Source of the DNA: Manduca sexta
Lineage: Eukaryota; Arthropoda; Insecta; Lepidoptera; Sphingidae
Direction of reading: 5' to 3'
Assembly: GCF_014839805.1 (NCBI RefSeq)
Contig: NC_051141.1
Coordinates: 15,570,777 to 15,634,776, forward strand
Length of the DNA: 64,000 bases
Positions 1 to 12,700 of this stretch are shown here, one piece after another. A program made the position numbers and the translations under genes. Every line of letters begins with the position of its first letter. The stretch's first letter is position 1. The notes beneath the pieces are model-generated. The model was not told where the DNA came from. It was given only the letters and a program-made list of their open reading frames with translations, and made no database searches.

Positions 1-3000
1 TGGTATATGCCGGTTTGTCAAATTATCTACTACGACATAGAAAACCAGACACAGAAATAAGCAACAAAATTAATATTACTTACATAAATAACTCAATAAC
101 TCAGTAGACTATCAATCTTTTCAAAACGCTATAAAACGTCGCATTGTTGCAAATTTAAAACCAAATTCAAATACATATCTCACATAATAGATTTTAAATT
201 TACAACGACGAAATAAATTACATAGCGACAAATTAAAAATTTGAAATCATATTTTTCAACTGTATCACTCAAAATCTATAATAATGATAAATGATAATAT
301 CAACGAAGACTATCATTTAGACACAACTTAATAGCTTTTAAAGTATTTCCGAAGACTGTAGGGAAAATAAGAAAAGAAATGTCAAAGAAGGGATAAAACA
401 TCATATCGTTGACTGGAATTCTGAGAACTCAGGAAAAATCTGGTCATTCCAAGTAAGCGTCCAATACTAACCCTTCAACATTTGAAAAGATTAAATATAA
501 TAAAATTTAGAAAATCACGAAACAAAAAGAACGATGATGAAATAATTCCGGAGGAATATGAACTGTGAAGTCAACTAACCCGCTGCACTAATCGCCGTAT
601 TAGAATAAGGTCATGCCTAGCAGATGAATTATTCAAAAAATTAACTACGGGAGACAAAATAACAAAAATGCTATGAAATACTCGTTGACTTATCTAAGAG
701 AATGACATATAACTTTTTGACACTTATGAAAAAGAAATTAGTCTATGTTTTTGATCGGTAGGTTGTAATTTTACAATTATCAGAAAATCGGTTAAAACGT
801 GTCGCCTCAAGATAACATTGTCCAATTGCGATCAACCTCATGTCCGACCACACACATGTTAAGCAAATCATTAGAGTTGGGACAGACTCTTACTTACTTA
901 GTTTGACAAAATTGTAGTAGCCACTCAGGATCTCCAGGATGCAATTTTTTAACCAACCTTCTATTATAATAAAATTTATCCTTATAGTTTTTTAACATTT
1001 TAAGTACGCTAGTATGGATGAGTCCATTTTTTTTGGCAGTATCTCTGCTTGATCCCCTTAGATATGCTTCGAAGTACGTTGAAACACAATATAATCGGAA
1101 TTGTCTAGATTGATTTACATTTTTGTGTTTTAAAATATATGTTTCCACTAAATGAAATGGTTTTGATAAGCCATTATTTCAGAATTTACCCCGCAATTGA
1201 CTTGACAGATTTAAATGAAAGGTTGATAGGGAGACCTTTGCCTTACAATGGGACGAAAATGGCTAATAAAAAAAATAACGACGTAAAAAAATCCAAAATA
1301 AAGAGGAAATAATAATGATGATTGTTAAATCTATACAAATTATAAAACAGAGTCCGATTTTCTGTCTGTCTGTATTTTACCGTTTTTCTCAAAATCTACT
1401 GGACGGATTTTCTATCTTGGGAAAATATATAGCGGGACGTTAATCCGGGAAAACTCCTTCACGCGGACGAAGCCGCGAGCAAAAACAAGGATAAGTGATC
1501 CAATAGACTCTTGATCAAAGTGCTTCATCCTTATCTCATTGAATTTTTATTCATTTAATTTAGCATGTTTGTTAGAGAGAGTTGGTACTTACAATTGACT
1601 CTATCAGTTTTAGTCGGGTGATAATCACTAACGGAGTTCCGCTTCTTATTAAAAATAACAAAATGTTACCTTTGAGTAAAATTTGCTATTTCCAGTATTT
1701 AAAGTCCTTTCTGCCCACGTGGGGCGAATAACCTGTTGTCTGTGAAAAATATGTAGTACTATGCGCAGAAAATAGAGAACAATAAGTAAAAACGGTGGTA
1801 AAAATAATAATATTTATTGGGACACCTATTGGTGAAATATATTTGTAAATTATATTAAATAATATTATTATCTTTGTTGAATGTTCATTCAATCCGTTTC
1901 GAACTCTGACGAAGGGGGGACAAGGCAAAGGAAAAACGAGAAAAAAGCTTTAATTTTATCCGCGTCAGACGTATTTGCCCGCAACTGTACTAGGAGAGCA
2001 ATATTTTAAAAGAGATCTCATTTGCCAGAACAGTAACTCTAGCCCAATTTCGACCTTATTTCCATCGTTATACTCCCGAATATTTTCCCGCAAAAGATAT
2101 CGCCATCCTTCATGCACCCGTGCCTTTGCACTGCGCATGCCAATTTCAAGATTTGTTATTGGTCACAGTACAAAAATGTCCGCCGACCTTGACGGTGACG
2201 TGCTGTACACGAAGTCGGATCAATAATGGCACAAACTTCGATGTTGTATACTAGGAACGCATGAAACCAAAGAGTTTAAAGGGTCATAGAAACATTCTAG
2301 ACAGGGAATAATACTGAATAATACTCCTCAACAGATATAGTTTTAAAAGGAGTGCAAGATTCGATGAACATTAACTTTTTACAGTCGCTTCGTGTATTAA
2401 CGTTCCAAAAAATCCCCTTCATTTTCAAAAAAATACTGGAACATCATTTATTGGAGCTCATATCTTTTAAAATTTCGACCATTCACACTTTTGTCGTTAA
2501 ACTTAAAAGATTTACCGTCTCTTAATCCAGGAGACTTCTTAAATCGAAAAATCCATCTTTCCCGGTAAGAAATCTGGGGGACTGCTTTCACGACCACTTG
2601 CTTCGACATCAAAGAATCAAGCAATTCAGGCAACATTTCTGAGATGGAGCACGGAGAACGTTCAGGACTTTAGGAGAGAATTAAATGACAGAGCATCAAA
2701 TATTATAATTATTGGTTACTCAAAACCCTTGTTGTCATTAAACACAAAAGCTTGCTGCCGCTGAAGGTTTAGTTAGGCCGAATACCAGAACTATATTTTG
2801 GAAGCGATAAAGTACGCAGAGGTGTTACATTCAAACTTTATGTGGCGTAATAAGGAGAGCATCCTCAATGATTGCCTGCTCCTGTAGATAAGTTTCGGGT
2901 TGAGTAATGCAAGCTTTCAAGGACTGGGGACATGTTGTAATTATGCGATGTGTATCACACTTTTTATGCTTTTTAGACTAATTAGTCTCTTTGACGTTTA

Positions 3001-3652
3001 AAAAAACTGTTTAAAACAAAACACTGTATTATAAAGTGTTTTCTCGTAAATTGAAAAAAGTATGTGACCCTTTTATGTTTTAATATTATTATTTTCACAA
3101 TAACACTAAGTATCAATTATTATTTTTAAAATTTCAGAAGGCTCACAACATATTTATAATAATACGATAATATTCGTGTAAATAATGTTATAATATTAAT
3201 TTTAGATTTGATGTAATTTTGTAAGTGTTTTGAACCTTTACTTGAATACCTCCTTTAATTTCAATCATATTTCAATTAAGAGGCTCCATAGCAAACAGCT
3301 GTATTGGTTAAGGAGGGGAGGGGGGGGGGCGGTGTTATTAGAGATGACCATATTTGTGGTCCATGTTTATAACATCTTCGCATTTTATTTGTACCAGGTA
3401 ACATATAACGAAAAATTCTTTATTTTATATTACCCGCCACCGTACCTATATTTATCAACCTATGCGTTCTTTACCATAGTAACATTATAAGAAAATGTGT
3501 TCACCGCTTAATATAGCTAAAATATAAATTTGTTTTCTACATAGCCTCACAAGATAAAGGATTTTTAAAAATAACGTTGCTATTATATGTAGTTTGCCCA
3601 TTCATTAATCAAAATTATTTTTCGGAACCATTAAAAAAATATATACACTTAC
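1..3652. other. Dynein intron or unresolved region, no gene recognised
   Basis: AT-rich sequence with stops in all frames. About 1330-1492 holds a dispersed repeat (poly-pyrimidine 'tctgtctgtctgta', ending 'cgcggacgaagccgcgagc') that recurs in diverged form near 21110-21290. An 84-codon open frame on the minus strand (894-1148) has a helix-turn-helix look and an LHPGDPEW motif like some mariner/IS630-type proteins, but it is too short to call. A poly-G run lies at about 3315-3330. Confidence 0.5.
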
Positions 3653-3791
3653 AGTCAATTTTAGCCAGTGCCTCAGTGTTGAACTGCTTGATGACAAGGT
3701 CAAGGGAGCGTCGTGTCACCCTTATCAGAACGTCAACCACCTTACGGCTGTAATAGCGCCGCATTTCATTCACAGCATTTTTCACCATCTC
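3653..3791 (-). CDS. DNAH5/8-like: Dynein heavy chain exon 17 (last in window)
   Basis: 139 bases, phase 0 in, phase 1 out. EMVKNAVNEMRRYYSRKVVD, then VLIRVTRRSLDLVIKQF and ALAKID plus one base. The (V)TR.(S/T)L(D/E).(I/V).(K/R) helix matches the DNAH5 segment LLKVTRNTLEAIRKRI. Acceptor TTCGCAG|GAGATG, donor GACT|GTAAGTG. I did not find the next exon in the remaining 3.65 kb to the left edge. Confidence 0.94.
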
Positions 3792-6700
3792 CTGCGAAAG
3801 AATAAGGATGGAGGTTTTTATGCCGAATAGTTCACGATTCAAAAATGAACTTCAATTGTCAATGCTATTGGTCACATAAATTTATAAGTAGACCAAATAC
3901 AAAGTCACACTGAATCTGTGTCCCCAAATAAATTATAGTAAAATTTGTTTGTTTGAACGCGCTAATCTCAGAAACTACTGGGCCCTTATTCTTTATGATA
4001 GTGTAAACGCGTAACGCGGCCGTGTCATGTTATCTTTGTGAAATGTGCATGGAATGGTATTCTGTAAGCCAAATTTCTATAGTCCTAAACATGATGCGTT
4101 GTGTTCCGTGCTTGTTACACACTGTTAAAATAACGTGCGGGATAGAGAATAAGGCTCCAGGTTCGAATTGAAAAAGTATTTAAATCTTGGACGCATTTAT
4201 CAAGGAAGTGTATAGGCTATATAACATCACACTATGACCCACAGGAGCGGAGCATCAATGAAAAATGTTGCTTAGACGGGGAAAAGGAATTAATTCTCTT
4301 TAAAAGTTAAAAAAATGTATTATAAAATAAAGTATTCTTCCGCGTCTGTCTGTCCGTCAGAACGCGTTAAACTAAGTACCATGGTACATTATATCCGTAC
4401 TGTCACTAGGACAGCATGTATCTCTAGGAGGACTTCTTAGAGCGAATGCAAGTAATGAACAAACGTAAAAGCGACTTTATTACTTTCAGCTATGGTGCAA
4501 AATAGCTTATAGACACTAGATTTGTCCGGTATACTTGCAAAATCTGTCCGACGACGGTGTGAACATAAATTCGAGAAAAAGAAAGAGTATATATTTATAG
4601 AGTAAAAATCAATTAATAAACCAAACAAAATTCTATGCACAAGTTAATGTGCATGCTATTATACTCGGGAGCCAGGTTAAAACAGAAATAGGCAATGACT
4701 ATTATAGCTAACTGTGGGTGCACTGCTGGCTGTTCTGCATACCCTTCCGTTCATAGGTGATTTTCATTATGGTTACGGACTGACCTGCATGCCTTTTGAC
4801 AGCCCTCCGGCTGGGGTGGACAACAATCTGTGAGGGCTCTCGAAACACTCCCACACCGCAGACCAGTCCTGTTGACCGCTGGACGTAGAATCATTGCTTG
4901 TCGAAGCGGCACCACTGGAGCTTTGATGATCATCTGATAAAAAAGAAGTCATCTGTATAATAAAAAAGAAACACCTTTTTTGTCCATATCACAAACGGGC
5001 CGGCTCGGAGCGACATCACTATTTTATAGATATCCGTAACATGTTTAAGGTTTACTTCACACGTTGGTAAGTAACTTAAGTATTAGACATCACCTCGGAC
5101 CTGGTCTAGATTAGCGAAAACCAACAAGATAAAAACGGATCGTACTTAGTCTCTATTTTGTGTCTGCTATCATGTTTCTACTATAACGTTATATATTACA
5201 ACAAGCTTCTACAAACAGTTGCCAGATAACTTCTACAGTTGATAATCAAATACTATGAATAGAAACACACCAAGTAGAAATAGATAAAAAGTAAAAACTA
5301 CTTTTATTCACTTAGTGAATATATAATGAAATAGAAGACACGCAAAACCTTAATGAATCCAAATAACGTTCTTCACATCAACACGGAACATATATTATGA
5401 AAATTGGAAAGTATATCATACCGTAAACTAAATTCCAAACACTCGCAAAAACTTAAATCAACTAAACTTTATTGTTTAAGTCGTGACATAGCCGTCATTC
5501 GACATACGCCATTACGAAATTGTTGATTTCGCAGTCCCTCATTGGCCACAGTCTTGCGTTGCACCACTCGGTCAGCCAATTATAATTTGAAATCATAGAC
5601 AAAGCGTAAGCGCGGGAAATATAAAACATTTCAATTTTTATAAGTATTCGCTTTCATAATAACTAAGTGTTTTTAATCGTTCTCGTAATAGGAAATAACT
5701 TATAATAGCACAAAGGGATAATGTAAATTGTAATAGGCTAATTGTATTTTCAGAAGCTATCTTATTCGACATTTATTTATGTAAAAAAATATATTAAACA
5801 TCATATTCCTAAAATTATCATGTTATCTCTACTTTTGTTGTTTTAATTTTTTATGTGTATATTGTTTTGTTTCATAATGAATATGCTGCTAAATTTGTTA
5901 ATTCCGTGCATCTCCTATAATTCAGATCATTTTTATTTGCAACTAACACTATTAAATAGACAAGTTAATAAGCATCATTTCTGTAGTTAAAATTTTTCAA
6001 AAAGACTAAATATAGATTTATTGAAGTTAATTGTAAACTTGCATATTCCCGCTTGTAAGTGGTGCACCGTAAATTTGCTTGAGGAAGGCCATCATTAATA
6101 AGTAAATTCATTAATAATCAATCTTAAGTAATAATCAATCTTATAAAATATACATCTAATACAAGTCCGTAAGGGCCTACCTAATTTATTACACCTCATT
6201 TACAGGGAAACGAAAGCAAAAGAACCTCAACCTTATGCTTGTGTTGCAACACACACACGAGCATAAGGTGTTAATTCAGTGTACATTTTATTGGTGAAAT
6301 TATGTGTAATAGAACAATACCTATATTTTACGTATATATTCTGTCGCCACTAGTACAGAATATAAGTATTTGATTAATTGGTGTATTTTAAATAGACATA
6401 ATAAATATGACCTATGTGACGCGGCATGCAGGAACTATTTTAATATCATTATTGTGATGAGAATTTATTTAATGTTACGGTCGCATTATATTCCCGCATC
6501 ATGAGTGCACAATCTTAACTTGGAAATACACTCGAATGAAGAGTTCATGTATCTTCCCTTTCACTCTAAATGCACTTTAGACGGCAAGTGCATGTAGATT
6601 GGCATGCAACCTGCACTTTTCTACCAGAGTATCATGACACGGCAGGAGTGTTTCAATTATAACGTCCGTGTGCGTTTATATGTATACTGTTGCACACAAG

Positions 6701-9700
6701 CATTTCCGGAGTATGCGCTAGAATGGAATGGGGTGCCTAGGTAATTCACAATGCCCTAGAGCAAAAGAGACAGACATATGCATAAACAATGCGTTGAAAT
6801 GGTGCAGCCGGGTGCAGATGGAACGTCATCGCGAAAATCAATACGTGGTATTATCAGGGATCGTACCCAATATGCCTTTCTACAATTATTAACAATGATT
6901 TTTTAATATAAAGGTATAGATTCGTCATAAACAGTTTTTCATTGGCACGCTAAACTTAAGCTACTCAACACAATCGGCCTTAGTATCGCGTTAGCATCTA
7001 TTGAAATTTGTCGTCTAACGAATGTTAAATGTTAAATAAAATAAGTATCCTACATGATATTAATGAAAATGATGACGTTCTATTTTCATGCATCATTGGA
7101 GTTTGTTATAATAATAGTAAGTTGTCTATGTGTGCGATATTGCGCCGTTTCTGAAAGCCGAATGCAGTACAGGTCCCGTATCTACACATTTCTTATTGAT
7201 TATATTTAACGCTAAAGAAATGTATATTACACGTAATGTTACGATTAAATATATTGTAGAAAAATACCTTGACTACAATCCCAGTTACTGAGAAGAAATG
7301 GTAAGTGAAATATGTAATGGCTGGTAAAGTCTAAAAAATAATCTAAGATGTATGATAAATGCAATACTAGGAATATTATTTTGGTTACGCCGCATGCACA
7401 ATCACAAGCGACAAGAGTGATTTGATCTAATTAATTGAAATATTATGTTAGAGAGAATTTGAAAGATCCTGGTTATTGGTAAAGTGGTAGAGAAGGGTGC
7501 AGCGCGCGTTGATTTACGCAAGAATTATTATGTGCAAGCATCATAATTAAAAAATATTATAAATACTTATAAGTCGCGAATAATGACCACCTCATTAAAT
7601 AAAATTAATAGTGATCTTACTTTTGTGATTACCTTTAATTTTTTTTGTATTTTCTTAGTAATTGCTTTTAAATAGTTTAATTTAGTATTTAATTTATAAA
7701 CATGTCTTTACGATTACTATTTATTATATTTTGTATAGACGTTAAATACGTCATTATCAATAAAATGTCAAAAGTCCCCATCGATCCTATGTGTGCAAAA
7801 GATTTTATTCAAGGTCAAAGGTCAAAAATTCCGGTTTTTCCCATTTTTCTCTGAAACTGGAGGTATTATCGTAACAATGGGCTTGACAAAAGTTGTAGAT
7901 CATACACACTACCACAATTGTTCTAATATTTTTTTCGTACAAATCACCGTTCGCGAGACATCGACATTTTAAAAGTTGAAAAACTTATACTATAGTCGGG
8001 TTATATTATAGTCGGGTAGGGGTCTACGTATGACATAATGCCGGTACAGAAGTTGAGCACACTACGCCAGTTGGGATATGCTTCGGACGTAAAAGGTCCA
8101 GATATATTGACTGTACCTACCTACAAAAAATATCGTCCACCTCGCGGAACTGTCCTCAAGTTTTTTGCCAGCTGCTACACATATTTTATTGTTTAGTCTG
8201 TTTGCAAAAATGGGACATTTTCGCTCAGGGTAGGGACAACTGAATACATAGCCTCAAAACAGGATTGTCTCGCCCAAAACTGGATCTATGGTCACGTTAA
8301 TTAAAGGTAAAGTCTAATTCGAACTTTTTGGCAGCTTTGAACATAATACGTTCCGACGAATATCAAGTTTCAGACGTACGCTTTCCTGTTTGATAATGGC
8401 TGTGCTCAATAGTTCAATAAAATTATTGAAAAAACAATTTTGTTTTATTATCGTTTCGTTATGTTAGTGTCCACAAGGATGCTAGCAAATTTTGGCCCAC
8501 AGGACTTATTCTACGGCAAAGACATAAACTGTTCAAAATATATATTTAAAAACTGAAGCGAACTGTAGGTATAATGTACACATCAAAAAACCTACCTTCA
8601 GCGATAAGAAATTCAAAGTCCGGGTTGATTTCCGTGGGTTTGATTTGTTGCGCGGCTTTCTTGACCAGGTCTAGCACCTCCTCCACGGCTTCTTCCACCA
8701 TCAAACTCTTCCGGTTCAACTCCACACACGCGTTCCTGTATATCACAAACTTACATTAGATTGCCAAACAATTGAATTTAATATCAAAGCGGTAGCGCAG
8801 AAGAAGGCCGAAGTGTAGTGAAGAAGTACTGTAGAATGCAATTGATTACTTAGTGATCAGATTAAATGCAATCCACTTATATTCAAATCAATTGCAATCG
8901 TTAATGTATTAGTAATCGCAATTACATCATTGCTTTTGAAAATGCGGTCCGTTAGTTTATCGTTGAAAAATAGTAGTATAAAAATTAAATTCAAAGTATA
9001 TCGTTTAAAATTTTATTTTAAGAGTAAACTTAAGGTCTTATTTAAATTAAAAGTATATTATTGAAAATCTAATTACCAAAATAAAAATTCGGCCTGCATG
9101 TAGTGTGTAAGTATACAGTTTATTGTTCTATTTCATCTACTCTACATACATGCATTCATGAGAAAAATAAATCATCGTAATCAAAATAGCAATATTTACC
9201 GATTATGAATCGAATTACAAATTTTTTAATCGAATTACAAATTAAAACGTGTCAAGTCTGCCAACTAATAACAACCTGATTATATTTAGGGGGTCCATGC
9301 CCAAATGTAGAACCGTGTAATTATATTACAGCGCACTAGCATTATTATCATATATTAGAGAAGTGGCGGCTATTTGACCGTACCGTCCCGTCCCCCGTAT
9401 CCCGTGGGAATCTTTTGGTGCCAAAGAACTGCCAATATCCTTTAGTATTCCTAGCGAATGGACATCCGCTTTGTAAAGTCACCTCCCGCTGCCCGCGATA
9501 TGTTATCCATGAATAAAAATATTACGCAGCATGTGGGGCGAAGTACGATGCGACGGGGACAAAAATTTGCTACGTCGACAGTGAACAAAACTATTATTGG
9601 TCTATTTTATCGTGACGTTACTTTTAATACTAGTGGTCGTGTTCAAATTTAAAATATTTGTAAAACAAAGATATATGAACTATAATTGTGTCAAATATCA

Positions 9701-12700
9701 GACTCCTCCATTCACGCAATGTATATGTACATACAGAAGAGGTAGTAAGGTTTTTCTTCAAGTTTTTTTATATCGATACATTTAAAGTGGATGTAATGTT
9801 ATTACTCCCAAATAACCGCGGCACAGTTCAACCTTAACAAAAGTAGTTTAAGTTTAATAATGATTAATAATTTAGTAGCAAAAGTATTCCAGTATATTTA
9901 ATGGACAAAAATCATATAAAATAATCTTACCGACAACCAGTTTCCACATTCTCCATAAATTCATCCACAGACCATGGTGTGTCTTCTGTGAATAAGAGAA
10001 TATAGGACTTCTATATTCGATATTTAGAAAATAATGCGATATTATCTTATTCGAACACAATTTATAAATAAGTATTATTTTTTTTTCAGAATCATATCAT
10101 CATCATCAGCCTCCAAACTCCGCTGCTCAACATAGGCTTCCCTCAAAGATTTCCACACGGTCCTATCGAAAGCGGCCTGCATCCAGCGTGTTGACCTTGA
10201 GCCGTTTTAGACGCATCACATTATATTGAGTAGGGAAATAAATAAAATGATTTGGTACTTTTAGACGTACCCACGACGTACGATAGTGCCTGCATGAAAA
10301 ATACAGCCCGTATATTAACCAGCAGGATAACAGATAATAATAAATATTGCTCGTGATAGGATATATTTTATCCGTCCGGATAGCGGCCACGTTCGTTACA
10401 ACAGGCCGGCATAATTGTGACGACTTTCGAGCGGCAATCATCTCTCGTCAGTCGACGCTCTACCCTCTACTCTACTCTACTCTTGACCTCACTCCACGTA
10501 CCATCAGGTGCCGTGCACTTTACAGTGCCAGAAAAAAACGCCTAAACTGTCAATTAAGTTTAATTGACACGTCGGATCTACGACCATGATTATAATGACA
10601 CGCTGATGGTAGGATACCTGTATCCGCCCGGAGAGCGACAACCGTACAGAAGGCGTCACAATGACGCACGTAAATACTACGTTCAGGGTTCAACCTGTCG
10701 CACTCTAAATAAAATAATGACCAATTCCAAAATTGCCAATTTGTGGGAATCGTCAAACAACCAATTTCTGTTTGCGACCTTTTAGTTTTTTTCCTTTTTT
10801 TTTCATGCTATAGGTTTCATTTTTTACCTATATTTAATAAGCTCAATTTTACAGCAACTTCAAAAGAAAAGGTAACAAGCAAAAGTTAGTATTCCGAAGA
10901 CTGCCACAAATTAACAATTTGGAAATAGGTCATTATTTTATTAAGAGTGCGCTGTGTATACCACGTTTCAAACAGGCTCGTCAGTTGGCACTATCTGCGG
11001 CCTTGCACTACCATATGCAGTAGGATACCTTAAACACACCTACCTGGTAATGTGATGAGAGAAACTTCCTGCATGCCGGACAGCATGTATAGGATTCTGT
11101 TAGAATATATATCGTGGACCCTGGTGACGAGCACGTCAAAGCTCTTAATGGCGGCGTTGGCGCGGTCGATGAAGAGCTGCCAGTCGTCGCTGGTCCAGCA
11201 CACGGAGCGCAGCCCGGGCAGCAGCAGCGACGAGAGGCGCACCACTTGCGGCAGGAACAGCGGCCGCACCTCAAGCTTCACGCGGCGAACGGTGCGCAAG
11301 TAGTCTTCCAGGAGAAACTGTTTAATCACATATAGTTGCCTTCGTACTGTAATAAGGTTTCCTGTGTTTGATTTAGTTTATTTTATATGTAACAGAAAGT
11401 AACATGAGACAGAAATTTGTCTGTGAAATCAGCGTCAAAATTGGATGGAAATAAAAGTAGTTATTCACGCAGCGTTATGGCCGGTGGCACTGAGTGACGT
11501 CACATTTCGCTATTACTGTAATTTGACAGCTTCCCTTTCCAGCAAATGTTAAAGCTTTATAACTTATCAATTATAATTGGATTGAGAGAATATTTTATTT
11601 CCGATAGATTTTGTATGAAATACATTTTTATTAATGTATTTAAATAAAGTTGTCTATTACCCTCTTAGTGCATACACTTTTAGACTCGTACATCCCCGCC
11701 ACGCACGCACATAATTTAAATTAAAGTTAACGAAGCTGATTGTTTTTAACAAAAAAAAGTACAACTAATTAAAATTTAATTGCAACAAAAAAATCTCGAA
11801 TAAGTCTTTTACTATTTAAAAAAAATATATTGAAATCGTAATTTCTCAAAAAATCAGAAAAATATTCATAACTCGTAAACTATGAAAAATCGGAGAAAAT
11901 ACATGGGGGTGTTTCGGAGACCCCAAAGGGCGCTCTATCTCTAGACCAGCGCTTGACACTATTTTTTGGGAGAACCTGTATAAATAATTTATGGTGGTAA
12001 TATGAATGTTTTGTTTATTGGAACGCTAAACGACATACCTGCAGGGAGTCATTGACTAGAGTGAAGTAGTTCTTCTTGGCGTAGAGCGAGTAGCAGACGA
12101 TGGGCAATTCGACGCCCATCTTGACGAGACAGTCCGACTCTCGGATCAGTAGCTTGATGGTGTAGTCGAGGTTCACGTTGATACTGCCGCCGTCGTCGAT
12201 CTTCAGTAGCGTGTTGTTCAAGCTCTCGTCTACATCCCATAACTGAGAAATCAAATGTTGGTATTATTATTTAATACTGTCAATGTAAGGTAAGTATTTA
12301 TTGATCAAGTTTAATGTTTTATCTGGGCACCACTCCATTTAACATTATGTGTAATGGAGTCATTTAACCGTGCTTCTATATTTTATTTTTCAAATGAATA
12401 AATTACATCTTGGCAACAAAATGATCTTACTGGAGTGGCCCCCTAATAAAGATAGCTGTCTTATAAAAAATATCATACGTAGTAGACAGCTAAAAAATAT
12501 TTTTAGTATTTATTAGAATACCAAGTTCTCGACTTAATGACAAAACTTAGTTACATCAGTCTATATTTTTTACAATAACTATATTATATGAACGTATCTC
12601 ACGTTCTGGTTCATTTCAATAACTATATTGTAACACTATATTATATGAACGTATCTCACGTTCTGGTTCATTTCAATAACTATATTGTAACACTATATTA

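Noticed and set aside
894..1148. 84-codon minus-strand frame with an LHPGDPEW motif
   Set aside because: Suggestive of an IS630/mariner-type protein, but too short, without flanking domains or TIRs. I could not confirm it.
2448..2636. 62-codon minus-strand frame, basic; considered as the next dynein exon
   Set aside because: No fit to the dynein heavy chain after exon 17, no matching phase-1 acceptor, and no recognised motif.
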